The notes: generated by a model not told the origin, from the sequence alone. A DNA stretch of 56,346 bases from MGBC163016 sp964649145 (GCA_964649145.1 CAZYOQ010000008.1:1-56346); one strand, 5' to 3'. Shown: positions 1-9,049, counted from the first letter of the stretch. Program-made: numbers and translations.

Positions 1-176
1 CACTTCACAAAAAACTCCTCCTTACCTGCATATGCGCAAGTATTTGTAAGAATACATAAAATGCACTCCAACCGCTCCCACCCTGTAAATTATTTCAGAT
101 TACAGAGCCTTTGAAGCAATGCGAGAAAGACTCAACGTGCGCCATTTGAGAAATACGCAAATAGCCTTACGCCTCC
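1..176. other. Left-edge noncoding stretch
   Basis: No gene is recognisable here. The stretch lies downstream of the minus-strand ATPase that ends at 177 and may hold the upstream region of a gene outside the window. The only clear structure is a perfect 10-bp tandem repeat at 165-184, listed separately. Confidence 0.5.
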
Positions 177-184
177 TTACGCCT
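165..184. repeat. Perfect 10-bp tandem repeat across the ATPase stop codon
   Basis: CCTTACGCCT occurs at 165-174 and again at 175-184. The ATPase stop codon (TAA on the minus strand, 177-179) lies inside the second unit, so the last coding bases plus the stop have been duplicated just downstream. It is one of several stop-spanning duplications in this window. Confidence 0.8.
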
Positions 185-2618
185 TTGGAGCAAGACGAGA
201 AAGCCTATTTGCATGCCATTTATCGAGCGCGCTAAACAAGATATTGAACAAGAAAGCTATTACAACGGCATTGATTATATAGAACACCCACATCTTAGTC
301 GTAAGAGGAATTATGTTGAAAAGATTCGGCAACATCAGATAGCTAAAAATGAGTCCAGCCACGATAACGGCAAGCAAGCCCGCACGTATGGGCGTAAACG
401 GGACTGAAAGTCTAAGGACAAGCATAATCCCCACCCACGCCAAAAGCAGCACGCACATGGTAGACACCTGCGCGTAGTCTAGACCCCAAAGCTCATAACC
501 GAATATATTTGCTGCGATTACGGCAAACACAGCACAAATAGCTCCTGGGATCGATCGCACAATCACGTTTTCCAGAAAATGCCCGCGTATAAGATCATGG
601 TTTGGCTCTAAAGCAAGAACAAACGATGGAAGCCCTATCGTAAACGCCGAAACCAGCGTCATCTGAATTGGCTGGAAGGGGTATTGCCATGGCAGGAAAA
701 TGAAGAGAAGAGCAAGCATCATGGAAAGCAGCGTTTTCACAAGGAAAAGCGACGCTGAACGCTGGAGGTTATTAATGGAACGCCTACCTTCTGCAACCAC
801 ATGGGGCATTGCTGCGAAGTCGTTGTCGACTAGAACAAGTTGGGCAACGTTTCGCGCAGCATCAGAGCCCGATGCCATAGCAACGCTGCAATCCGAAGCC
901 TTTAGTGCAAGGGTGTCATTGACGCCATCGCCTGTCATAGCAACAGTGTGACCATCTGATTGAAGCGCAAGCACAAAGGCTTTCTTCTGTTCGGGTTTCA
1001 CGCGCCCAAATACGGCGTATTTTTCTATGGCTTGTGCTATTTGAGAGTCGGTTTCAAGTGTTGTGGCATCGATGTATTTTTCGGCATCGGGAACACCTAC
1101 CTCACTTGCAATGCCAGAAACTGTGCGCGGGTCATCGCCAGAAATCACCTTAAGAGCGACACCTTGATCCTTGAAATACTGGATGGTCTGTTTTGCAGTC
1201 GGACGAATTTCATCATGAATGCTTATGAAGCCAAGCGGCAGGGCATCACCTAAAACCTCGTCGTCTTCTGTAAACCCATCCACTTCAGCAAGCAAAAGAA
1301 CGCGAGCGTCTTGCGAAAGCCTCTCCTGCTGCGCTTCAACCTTAGAAAACTTGTCCCCAAGAATGAACTGTGCTGCACCCATCACATACGACTTACCGTT
1401 TTCAAATGTAGCCCCAGACCATTTCTTGTCAGAAGAAAACGGGATTAAACGTGCGGGNNNNNNNNNNNNNNNNNNNNNNNNNNNNNNNNNNNNNNNNNNN
1501 NNNNNNNNNNNNNNNNNNNNNNNNNNNNNNNNNNNNNNNNNNNNNNNNNNNNNNNNNGTTGAGCAACATCCAAAATACGCTTTTATAGCGTTTGCGGTCT
1601 CGTTCGGGTCGTCATCGCTTGCAGCAATCGAGGCAAATGCGCATCTTACCTCTTGCAAGCTTGCGTCTTCTACAGCCTCCACACTTGAAACAGCCATTCC
1701 ACCAGTAGTTATCGTGCCAGTCTTATCTAGACAAAGAACATCTACGCGAGCCAAGGTCTCTATACAGTAAAGCTGTTGGACCAGCACTTTGTATTTTGCC
1801 AATCTAACTACTGCAACCGCTAAAACCGTAGAAGTAAGCAGTATCAGCCCTTCAGGGATCATCCCAACAAGCGCAGACACACTAGATAGCAAAGCAGAAT
1901 CGTACTGCGTTCCAGAAAAGAAGAACTCGCGCGAAAACAAAATAATGCCAAGCGGGAAAATGATGAAGCTTACGAACTTGATGATCCCGTTTAAGCTGCG
2001 CATTATCTCAGAATTGATAGCCTTGTGTTCCTTGGCCTCGTTTGTGATCTTGGAAGCGTAATTGTCTGCCCCAACATGAATCACCTTTGCGTATATCTTG
2101 CCAGAGTTCACAAACGACCCGCTCATGAGCTCGTCGCCTTCTACTTTGTGAATCAGCTTGCTCTCGCCTGTAAGCAAGCTTTCGTTCACATCGCAAGTAC
2201 CGCTTACAATTACGCAGTCAGACGGTATTTGGTCCCCCCTGCCAAGAACGATGATGTCATCGATTACTACCTGATCTAGCGGGATTTCCAACTCGTTCCC
2301 ATCGCGAACAACATCGGCCTTGCTGCTAGCGATAACCGACAACGCATCAGTCGTCTTTTTTGATCGGATCTCTTGAATGATGCCTATGACCGTGTTGCAA
2401 ATAATAATGATCATAAAAAGCATGTTCTTGAAAGAACCAGTAGTAGCAACAAAGATCGCAAGAATAAGGTTTATAGCGTTGAAAAGCGTGCAGATATTCT
2501 CGAGAACAATTTGCTTAACCGAGCGCGTTTTCACGCCCGCGTCAATATTGACATTGCCGTCATCTATACGCTTGCGTACCTGTGCACTTGTAAGCCCTTG
2601 AATGTCTGAGATTTCCAT
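177..2618 (-). CDS. Cation-transporting P-type ATPase (CtpE-like)
   Basis: An integral membrane pump that couples ATP hydrolysis to cation transport. Visible motifs are the actuator loop TGES (residues 150-153), PEGL in the fourth membrane segment (255-258), the phosphorylation motif DKTGT with Asp298, and the hinge motif TGDGVND. Length and order of parts match the HAD-IC P-type ATPases, closest to the CtpE group, for which calcium has been reported; the ion here is inference. A run of 100 Ns (1458-1557) falls in the nucleotide-binding domain. The frame stays open across it, but the 34 undetermined residues are not evidence of real length. The ATG at 2618 is the only reasonable start. The gene stands alone, and its stop lies in a 10-bp tandem repeat. 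Confidence 0.9.
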   Translation of the reverse strand: MEISDIQGLTSAQVRKRIDDGNVNIDAGVKTRSVKQIVLENICTLFNAINLILAIFVATTGSFKNMLFMIIIICNTVIGIIQEIRSKKTTDALSVIASSKADVVRDGNELEIPLDQVVIDDIIVLGRGDQIPSDCVIVSGTCDVNESLLTGESKLIHKVEGDELMSGSFVNSGKIYAKVIHVGADNYASKITNEAKEHKAINSEIMRSLNGIIKFVSFIIFPLGIILFSREFFFSGTQYDSALLSSVSALVGMIPEGLILLTSTVLAVAVVRLAKYKVLVQQLYCIETLARVDVLCLDKTGTITTGGMAVSSVEAVEDASLQEVRCAFASIAASDDDPNETANAIKAYFGCCSXXXXXXXXXXXXXXXXXXXXXXXXXXXXXXXXXXPARLIPFSSDKKWSGATFENGKSYVMGAAQFILGDKFSKVEAQQERLSQDARVLLLAEVDGFTEDDEVLGDALPLGFISIHDEIRPTAKQTIQYFKDQGVALKVISGDDPRTVSGIASEVGVPDAEKYIDATTLETDSQIAQAIEKYAVFGRVKPEQKKAFVLALQSDGHTVAMTGDGVNDTLALKASDCSVAMASGSDAARNVAQLVLVDNDFAAMPHVVAEGRRSINNLQRSASLFLVKTLLSMMLALLFIFLPWQYPFQPIQMTLVSAFTIGLPSFVLALEPNHDLIRGHFLENVIVRSIPGAICAVFAVIAANIFGYELWGLDYAQVSTMCVLLLAWVGIMLVLRLSVPFTPIRAGLLAVIVAGLIFSYLMLPNLFNIIPLTTKMWVFYIINAVVIAFLFNILFSALDKWHANRLSRLAPKA
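1458..1557. other. Assembly gap, 100 Ns
   Basis: Exactly 100 Ns inside the ATPase gene, a length often used for gaps of unknown size. The two flanks show no overlap with each other, so true length cannot be judged. In related pumps the distance between the segment before the gap and the following PFSS-like motif is short, so the real gap may be only a few codons. Confidence 0.95.
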
Positions 2619-2637
2619 GATGGGTATTGTAAAACAA

Positions 2638-2724
2638 TGGTGCGGGTGAAAGGACTTGAACCTTCACGGGGTTGCCCCCATACGGACCTGAACCGTACGC
2701 GTCTGCCAATTCCGCCACACCCGC
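2638..2724 (-). tRNA. tRNA-Leu (anticodon CAG)
   Basis: Read on the minus strand, an 87-nt class II tRNA starts GCGGGTGTGGCG and ends in an encoded CCA. The acceptor arms GCGGGTG and CACCCGC pair, the anticodon loop TTCAGGT sits between TACGG and CCGTA, and a long variable arm (GGGGGCAACCCC) precedes the T arm GGTTCAAGTCC. The long variable arm and CAG anticodon identify leucine. It lies between the ATPase and trpS start codons. Confidence 0.96.
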
Positions 2725-2873
2725 ATAAGATAGCAAAATCTAAGAAAAGCGCATTTGATAATAGCCGAATTACTTGTGGTTCGCAAGAGTGCGAAAAACG
2801 TGTTTGCGACATACACCCTGTTTTGAATCAAGTCGTTTACAATATTGCGACACCGAATGTTAGGAAATCAGCT

Positions 2874-3929
2874 ATGACGAACAAAGACAGCGAAACCTTT
2901 CTCACACAAAAGAAAATGAGCGATGCCGCTAAGGCGAAATTGGCCGAAAAGCCCGAAACCTTCACCATGTTGACAGGAGATCGTCCAACTGGAAGACTTC
3001 ACTTGGGTCATTACTTTGGAACCTTGCGCGAACGTGTGCGCCTGCAAAATGAAGGCGTCCACACAAATATTGTCATAGCCGATTATCAGGTGATCACCGA
3101 TCGTGACACCACTGAACACATAGCCGACAACGTAAAGAATATGGTAATCGACTACCTTGCATGCGGAATAGATCCTACGCGTACCATGATATTTACGCAT
3201 TCCTCTGTTCCTGCGCTCAATCAGCTGATGCTGCCATTTCTTTCTTTAGTAAGTGAACCTGAGCTTCTACGCAACCCCACCGTCAAAGCTGAAAAAGAGG
3301 CCTCCGGGCACGAGCTTACGGGGCTACTGCTCACTTACCCCGTGCACCAGGCCTGTGACATCTTGTTCTGCAAAGGCGATATCGTGCCTGTTGGCAAAGA
3401 CCAGCTTCCTCACATCGAACAGACTCGCCAGATAGCTAGGCGCTTTAACAAGCGTTACGCTAAGGTGTTCCCTGAACCTGTGGGGCTTTTGACGGACGCT
3501 TCTGAAATACCAGGTCTTGACGGACGCAAGATGTCAAAAAGCTATGGAAACGCGATCTCGATTGGCGCGACAGAAGAAGAAACCGCAAAGCTTATAAAGA
3601 AGTCTCAAACCGACAGCGACCGCAATATCACTTTCGACCCCGAAAACCGTCCAGGCGTAAGCGCATTGCTTACAACGGCAGCATTAACAACAGGCCGTAG
3701 CGAGATCGAGATCGCGCAAGAAATTGGTATGGGAGGCTCTGGGCAGCTCAAGAAATACGTGACCGAATCTGTGAACAACTACCTTGCCCCCATCCGCGAA
3801 AAGCGCCGCACACTAGAGCAGGATCCAGCATATATCGAAGACATCCTTCATGAGGGCAACAAGCTTGCAAACAAGGTAGCAGAAACCACGTTAAACGAAG
3901 TGCGTGAAGCGATGGGAATGGTCTACTAG
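2874..3929 (+). CDS. trpS: Tryptophan-tRNA ligase
   Basis: Class I aminoacyl-tRNA synthetase that charges tRNA-Trp with tryptophan using ATP, in the cytoplasm. The HIGH-type signature is HLGH (residues 43-46) after GDRPTG, and the KMSKS loop is at about residues 219-223 (GRKMSKSYGN). The 351-residue length is normal for the family. The open frame continues upstream to 2637, but that extension reads straight through tRNA-Leu on the other strand. The ATG at 2874 follows AGGAAA at a good distance and is the better start; an ATG at 2916 is the alternative. I looked for a T-box leader and did not see its conserved TGGnACC element. The gene converges with the antiporter 22 bp downstream. Confidence 0.95.
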   Translation: MTNKDSETFLTQKKMSDAAKAKLAEKPETFTMLTGDRPTGRLHLGHYFGTLRERVRLQNEGVHTNIVIADYQVITDRDTTEHIADNVKNMVIDYLACGIDPTRTMIFTHSSVPALNQLMLPFLSLVSEPELLRNPTVKAEKEASGHELTGLLLTYPVHQACDILFCKGDIVPVGKDQLPHIEQTRQIARRFNKRYAKVFPEPVGLLTDASEIPGLDGRKMSKSYGNAISIGATEEETAKLIKKSQTDSDRNITFDPENRPGVSALLTTAALTTGRSEIEIAQEIGMGGSGQLKKYVTESVNNYLAPIREKRRTLEQDPAYIEDILHEGNKLANKVAETTLNEVREAMGMVY

Positions 3930-3951
3930 ACCCTAAGCCTTCATTGACGCA

Positions 3952-5979
3952 TCAGATATTGTCTTCTTGGTCCATCCGCATCAAAAAGACGTTATCGCGC
4001 ATGCGCCCCGCCTCCTGGCGACTAATGCGACCCTCCTCAAACATCTTCTGTATTTGCTCAAGCTCGATTTGATAAGCCATGCGTTTGACGTCCTCGGCTT
4101 CATCAATGACCTTAAACGATGTAGTAACAGAACGATTTGACCGCTTGAGAAACGATATGCGCTGCTCGTAATTTAAGAGGAGCTTGGTGGCATTTTCGGT
4201 TTGAACCTCATCGTCTGGAACAAGATCTCTCAAAATATTCGCAACATATGAGGCCGTCTCGAGTTGCAACTGACGCATTTCATCTTGACGGTCTGTTTGA
4301 AGAGCCTCGGAAGAGAAAAACGCCTTAATACGATTCTTTAGTCGTATAAGCGCCAGCCTAATAACGGCATAACATCTGGTAATTAAGTTTCTGTCGTCGC
4401 GGTGTTTCGAGAAGCGCGCTAAGCGATCAAGCCTTGCTATGTACTCAAGCCCAAGTTCGCGAGACACCTTTCCTTCATCAATCATCTCTAGTGTGCGTTG
4501 CTGTTCCCATTCGTAAGTTTTTATGCGCAGCTCGAGTGTCGATTCGTCATCTGAATCGTGTTGCAGCTTGGTATCGTTGAGACGATCTTGATAGGCGCGA
4601 ACAACTGCACTAACAGAGCGTCTAGTAGATGGAGTTTGTTGCGCAATTAATTCTTCGATGACTTTGCGAAGAACATCGCTTAACACCTCATAGTAATTTT
4701 CCCGTGCTTCAATCTCGCTTTTCTTGCGTTCCTTTCTAGGGCTAACAAGAGGCACGATATATGTGGCTACAAGCAAGGTGCACAAAATAACGCCACAACC
4801 AAGGAAGATGATAAGCGAACGCTGCGGAAACACTTCCCCTGTAGACATGAAAAACGGTATCGTAAAGAGGATGGAAAGGGTAATTGTGCCCTTAGAGCCG
4901 CAAAGTGTTGTGATCGAGGCATTTCTAAGAGCCTCTTTATTAAAACTCTCTTTTCTGCTCCGAACATGAACGTATTCCATCCCAATACACCAAATAAAAC
5001 GAACGCCCAACAATATCACTGTAATAAGAAGGACATAGACAATAAGCATGACATTCGATACGTCTTCACTTCGCCATGAGTAATACATAGCGGTAGGAAT
5101 CTGAGTTCCCAGCATCACGAAAACGAATCCATTGAGTGCAAAAGAAAGCACCTGCCACACACTGGAAGAAACGATGTTCATGTGCGCGACTTCTGGGCTT
5201 ACAGTACGCGGCGAAATCACATTTACAAGTCCCGCAACAACCACTGCGATAATTCCGCTCACATGAATTGCGTTAGAGAACAAATACACCACAAACGGAA
5301 TACATATCTCGAAAAGAACATGAAATGTAGTGCTATCAATTCCTAGATCGCGAATCTTGCGCAACGCGAAATTCGCAAGATACCCCAGAACAAAGCCAAA
5401 AATTAGCCCACCAAAAAATTCTTCGACAAAAACAGTACTGGCGTCGAATAAGGAAAACACACCAGTAGTTGCGGCACCAAGCGCAAACTGAAACGCAACG
5501 ATACCGGAAGCGTCATTCAGTAAAAGCTCACCTCTAAGCATTCCCCATTGACGCTCGGGCAGGTGAACTTGTCGAGATAGCGATGTTACAGCAACGGCGT
5601 CGGTAGGTCCTAGTGCTGCGCCTAGTGCAATAGCTGCTGCAAGAGGTATAGCAGGAATTAAGGAATGCACGGCAAAACCAATAATAAGGGAGCTAACTAT
5701 AACAAGGCCTATGGCCAAGGAAAGAATAGGAGCCTTGTTTCGCCAAAGTTGCGCTTTGTCGGCGTTTTTTGCCTCCAAGTATAGAAGTGGTGCAATAAAC
5801 AAGACAAGAAATAGGTCAGGATCAAGGTTAACGTCTACCGCGTTTCCGGCAAAAATAGCGATGATGACGCCCATAGCAATCTGGATTAATGGAAGGGAGA
5901 CTCTGGGAATTAGCTGGTTTAAGACAGCCGAAATCAAAACAGCTATCGCCAAAAACAGCACCAAGGTCAATGTTTCCAA
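3952..5979 (-). CDS. Na+/H+ antiporter, CPA1 family
   Basis: A membrane exchanger that swaps protons for sodium or other monovalent cations, serving pH and salt balance. The first 400 or so residues form about a dozen hydrophobic segments with the CPA1 hallmarks GPTDAVAVTSL and LLNDASG, whose aspartates fit the ion-binding site. The remaining 270 residues are a charged cytoplasmic tail rich in Glu, Arg and Gln, consistent with a regulatory domain and larger than in minimal family members. The start is TTG at 5979, supported by GAGGG seven bases upstream. It runs alone between trpS (convergent) and the divergent GNAT gene. Exact ion specificity cannot be told from sequence. Confidence 0.88.
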   Translation of the reverse strand: METLTLVLFLAIAVLISAVLNQLIPRVSLPLIQIAMGVIIAIFAGNAVDVNLDPDLFLVLFIAPLLYLEAKNADKAQLWRNKAPILSLAIGLVIVSSLIIGFAVHSLIPAIPLAAAIALGAALGPTDAVAVTSLSRQVHLPERQWGMLRGELLLNDASGIVAFQFALGAATTGVFSLFDASTVFVEEFFGGLIFGFVLGYLANFALRKIRDLGIDSTTFHVLFEICIPFVVYLFSNAIHVSGIIAVVVAGLVNVISPRTVSPEVAHMNIVSSSVWQVLSFALNGFVFVMLGTQIPTAMYYSWRSEDVSNVMLIVYVLLITVILLGVRFIWCIGMEYVHVRSRKESFNKEALRNASITTLCGSKGTITLSILFTIPFFMSTGEVFPQRSLIIFLGCGVILCTLLVATYIVPLVSPRKERKKSEIEARENYYEVLSDVLRKVIEELIAQQTPSTRRSVSAVVRAYQDRLNDTKLQHDSDDESTLELRIKTYEWEQQRTLEMIDEGKVSRELGLEYIARLDRLARFSKHRDDRNLITRCYAVIRLALIRLKNRIKAFFSSEALQTDRQDEMRQLQLETASYVANILRDLVPDDEVQTENATKLLLNYEQRISFLKRSNRSVTTSFKVIDEAEDVKRMAYQIELEQIQKMFEEGRISRQEAGRMRDNVFLMRMDQEDNI

Positions 5980-6052
5980 GAATTACCCTCTTAAACAAAC
6001 GTCATAAAGAATACAATTTCATGATAACAAACCCCAAACTCGGAGAAAGAAA

Positions 6053-6714
6053 ATGGATATAAAGCTCATACAAGTAAAATCTGACGACGATATTAAGCAA
6101 CTAGAAGGCTTTGCCGCACAAATCTGGATGGACTATTGGCCACCACTAATCGGTGAGGCTCAAACCCAATACATGATCAAAATGTTTCATAGCTTCGATG
6201 CTATGAAGCGCGACATAGAAGAAAAGTCTTATGAGTATTGGTTCGTGAAAGATAGCAATGACGAAGTTGTAGGGTATACCGGCGGGCATGTTGAAGCCGA
6301 TACAAACCGTTACTTCATCTCAAAGGTTTACTTACTTGCAAGTGCTAGAGGCAAGCATTACGCCTCGCAAATCCTTCAATTCTATGAAGACCTTTGCACA
6401 GATCGCGGCCTAGAGGCTATGTATCTTACCGTTAACAAGCAAAACGAGCTTGGCATCCGTGCTTATTTAGGACGCGGGTTTAAAACCATTGAGGAAGTCG
6501 AAACAGATATTGGAAGCGGCTTCATCATGGACGACTACGTGATGGANNNNNNNNNNNNNNNNNNNNNNNNNNNNNNNNNNNNNNNNNNNNNNNNNNNNNN
6601 NNNNNNNNNNNNNNNNNNNNNNNNNNNNNNNNNNNNNNNNNNNNNNAGGAAGTCGAAACAGATATTGGAAGCGGCTTCATCATGGACGACTACGTGATGG
6701 AAAAAAGGTTTTAA
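6053..6714 (+). CDS. GNAT-family N-acetyltransferase, split by an assembly gap
   Basis: Acetyl-CoA-dependent transferase of the GNAT fold; the substrate is unknown. Visible features are the acetyl-CoA-binding strand-turn region (VYLLASARGKHYASQIL) and the downstream LTVNKQNELGIRAYLGRGF element typical of the fold's C-terminal half. The frame is interrupted by 100 Ns at 6547-6646. The 55 bases before the gap (6492-6546) are repeated exactly after it (6647-6701), and the second copy continues into a natural end, VMEKRF followed by TAA at 6712-6714. Removing the Ns and one copy gives a protein of about 169 residues, normal for a GNAT enzyme. SD-like GGAGAAAG precedes the ATG at 6053. Confidence 0.8.
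6492..6701. repeat. Exact 55-bp duplication flanking a 100-N gap
   Basis: Bases 6492-6546 and 6647-6701 are identical and flank exactly 100 Ns (6547-6646). The copies begin AGGAAGTCGAAACAG and end TACGTGATGGA. An exact contig overlap of 55 bases equals a common de Bruijn k-mer length, so this is best read as two contigs that share one node and were joined with a default gap. Confidence 0.9.
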
Positions 6715-6793
6715 GCCTTCCAAGCCTTAACCATATATCCCGTATCACCGGAGGGCTTAAGCTAGGTCATACAAAAAGGTTTTAAGCCTTCCA
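6702..6793. repeat. 21-bp direct repeat at the GNAT 3' end
   Basis: AAAAAGGTTTTAAGCCTTCC with one further A occurs at 6702-6722, overlapping the GNAT stop codon, and again at 6773-6793, just beyond the convergent dxs stop. The offset is 71 bp. The unit itself contains AAGG and CCTT arms that could form a weak hairpin, so a role in transcription termination between the convergent genes is possible but not shown. Confidence 0.75.
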
Positions 6794-6798
6794 GACCT

Positions 6799-8685
6799 TT
6801 AATCGCTTAGCGAAGCGCGAATGGATTTGGCAATACCTTCACCGTCAAGAGCCATATCGCGAAGAAGCAGCTTGCTATTGCCCTGCATAACAAACGTGTC
6901 GTCAATTCCAAGAATAAGACTGCGTACGTGAAGATTCATGCGCGAAAGCTCTTCGAGCACACCTTCCCCTGCCCCTCCTGAAATAGTGCCCTCTTCTACG
7001 GTGACCAGAAGGCGAGCCTGAGCCGCTTTGCGTATAGCATCAAGGTCTAAGGGCTTTATCCAGGTCATATCTACCACCTGGCACTCTATCCCCTCATCCG
7101 ACAAGATATCTGCAGCCTCAAGAGCACTTGAAGTCATTCGCCCAAAGGCAAGAATGGCTACATCCCTACCTTCTCGTATGGTCTCAGACTTCCCTATTTC
7201 TAGCATCTTCGGCTCAAGGTCGTCAGTTGAAGCTTCCACCTGAGAGGAACCTCGCGGGTAGCGAATTGCTACAGGGCCTTCCATCTTGATAGCCGTATGC
7301 AGGGCATCTGATAGCTTCTGACCCCCAGACGGCGCTAGCACAGACATGTTAGGAATCATACGAAGGTAGGCTATGTCGAATTGCCCATGGTGTGTAGGTC
7401 CGTCATCGCCTACAAGGCCGGCGCGATCAAGTGCGAATATAACATGATGTTTGGGCAGCGCCACGTCAACGATTATTTGGTCGATTGCGCGCTGGAGGAA
7501 TGTAGAGTAGATCGCAACAACAGGAATTTTGCCACCAGCGGCTAAGCCAGATGCCATAGCCACCGCCTGTTCTTCAGCAATACCGACATCTATAAAGCGA
7601 TCCGGGAAAAGCTTCCTGAAGAGTTTTAGACCTGTCCCGCCTTCCATGGCGGCCGTGATGGCAACAATATCATCGTTTTCCTTCGCTTCCGCAATTATTC
7701 GCTCGCCAAAGACTTGTGTGGGCGTCCTTCCTGCAGCAGAGCCTTTTGATTCGCCAGTGTCTGGGTCAAAAGGTCCTATCCCGTGGAACCGCTCGGCATC
7801 AGCTTCTGCAGGAGCATACCCAGCGCCTTTCTTGGTAACAGCGTGAACTAACACAGGTCCATCAAATTCTGAGACAAGCTTGAACATATCGCGAAGAGAG
7901 GCAATGTCATGCCCGTCGACAGGTGGTGTACATACTATGCCTAAGTGTTCGTAAATCATCGATTGAGGGATGATCATCTGCTTCATAGATTCCTTGGCGC
8001 GCTTACCAAACTCAACGAAAGCATTGCTTGCTCTCCCGCCGTTTTCCATGCGTGCCTGAAGCGTTTCCCTGGCATTTCGATATTGCGTAGTCGCTCGGAT
8101 ATTGCCAAAATGCTTCATCAACGCACCGACGTTTCGAGAGATCGACATCTCATTATCGTTCAGCACGATAACAATCGGAAGTTCTTGCGAACCGATATAG
8201 TTCAAGGCCTCAAATGCCATGCCACCTGCTATAGCGGCATCCCCAATAATTACGGCTATTTTCTCATCGCTACCGTTGATACGCTTTGCTTTTGCAAGCC
8301 CAGATGCAACAGAAAGCGAATCGGATGCGTGCCCTGAAGGGTGAGTATCATAAATGCTTTCAGAAGGACGCGGAAAACCTGAGATACCGCCATAAGAGCG
8401 AAGAGTATCAAATACGCTTGCTCGACCAGTAACAAGCTTGTGAGCATATGCCTGGTGTCCTACGTCGAAAAGAATTTTGTCTTTTGGGGCGTCAAATACG
8501 CTGTGTAGAGCCAATATTATCTCTACTGCGCCAAGCGAGGATGCAACATGCCCGCCTGTTTTAGATGTGGTCTGTATGATTTTCTCGCGAATCTCGGCAG
8601 CTAAAAGTTCAAGATCAGAATCTGATAAACCTTTAAGATCGGCCGGTGAATTCACCGAATCAAGTATGTTGTGTTTTGAAGCCAT
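6799..8685 (-). CDS. dxs: 1-deoxy-D-xylulose-5-phosphate synthase
   Basis: Thiamine-diphosphate enzyme that condenses pyruvate with glyceraldehyde 3-phosphate, the first step of the MEP isoprenoid pathway. The 628-residue length fits. Diagnostic parts are DVGHQAYAHKLVTGR, the GHASDSLS segment, the cofactor-binding region GDAAIAGGMAFEALN ending in LNDNEMSIS, and the DGHD motif. A pyrimidine-binding transketolase domain and a C-terminal domain (starting near VTVEEGTISGGAGE) follow. The cofactor motif reads GDA where GDG is more usual, a tolerated variant as far as I know. It is the last gene of a minus-strand run after nusB and xseB. AAGG lies a few bases before the ATG at 8685. Confidence 0.96.
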   Translation of the reverse strand: MASKHNILDSVNSPADLKGLSDSDLELLAAEIREKIIQTTSKTGGHVASSLGAVEIILALHSVFDAPKDKILFDVGHQAYAHKLVTGRASVFDTLRSYGGISGFPRPSESIYDTHPSGHASDSLSVASGLAKAKRINGSDEKIAVIIGDAAIAGGMAFEALNYIGSQELPIVIVLNDNEMSISRNVGALMKHFGNIRATTQYRNARETLQARMENGGRASNAFVEFGKRAKESMKQMIIPQSMIYEHLGIVCTPPVDGHDIASLRDMFKLVSEFDGPVLVHAVTKKGAGYAPAEADAERFHGIGPFDPDTGESKGSAAGRTPTQVFGERIIAEAKENDDIVAITAAMEGGTGLKLFRKLFPDRFIDVGIAEEQAVAMASGLAAGGKIPVVAIYSTFLQRAIDQIIVDVALPKHHVIFALDRAGLVGDDGPTHHGQFDIAYLRMIPNMSVLAPSGGQKLSDALHTAIKMEGPVAIRYPRGSSQVEASTDDLEPKMLEIGKSETIREGRDVAILAFGRMTSSALEAADILSDEGIECQVVDMTWIKPLDLDAIRKAAQARLLVTVEEGTISGGAGEGVLEELSRMNLHVRSLILGIDDTFVMQGNSKLLLRDMALDGEGIAKSIRASLSD

Positions 8686-8701
8686 GAAACCTTAGCCTAA
8701 C

Positions 8702-9049
8702 CTAGACCTCTTCGACGGGCTCGGCCTGAATTTCATTAGGCGTCTTAGCTTCAGCATCTTCACCAGATGCAAGGTTCTCGCTAGCTGGCTGGGTAGTATG
8801 TACCTCTTTAGCGCCTTCGCTCGCCTCTGCACCTTTTAGGGCTGACTGGGTCTGCGCCTCGTCGCCTACCTCGGCTTCAGCAGCCTTGACGTCAAGCTCG
8901 CTAGCATCGCATGCGGCGATTCCAAGCTTTACGGCCTCTTCGTAGAGAGTCAAGGCATCATCAAGAGCGATATCATCCCTAGAAACCTGGTCTACTATCT
9001 CTTCTAGGCGCTGCTTAATTTCGTCAAAACCTGTTTGTGTCTCACTCAC
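8702..9049 (-). CDS. xseB: Exodeoxyribonuclease VII small subunit
   Basis: Small subunit of the nuclease that degrades single-stranded DNA to oligonucleotides with XseA. The conserved core FDEIKQRLEEIVDQVSRD followed by LDDALTLYEEAVKLG is near the N terminus. I take the GTG at 9049 as the start: it begins VSETQTGFDEI and overlaps the nusB end by 8 bp, suggesting translational coupling. An upstream TTG at 9079 would add ten basic residues with no family support. At about 115 residues it is longer than usual, because a roughly 50-residue tail rich in Ala, Glu and Asp follows the core. No xseA gene is in the window. Confidence 0.85.
   Translation of the reverse strand: MSETQTGFDEIKQRLEEIVDQVSRDDIALDDALTLYEEAVKLGIAACDASELDVKAAEAEVGDEAQTQSALKGAEASEGAKEVHTTQPASENLASGEDAEAKTPNEIQAEPVEEV

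Noticed and set aside
2637..2873. N-terminal extension of trpS in the open frame
   Set aside because: It reads through a complete tRNA-Leu on the opposite strand, lacks family similarity and has no better start signal than ATG 2874.
2725..2873. T-box riboswitch before trpS
   Set aside because: The T-box sequence with TGGnACC and a following terminator was not found.
6799..8685. Inactive Dxs because the cofactor motif reads GDA and not GDG
   Set aside because: All other motifs are intact, and GDA is, as far as I know, a tolerated variant.
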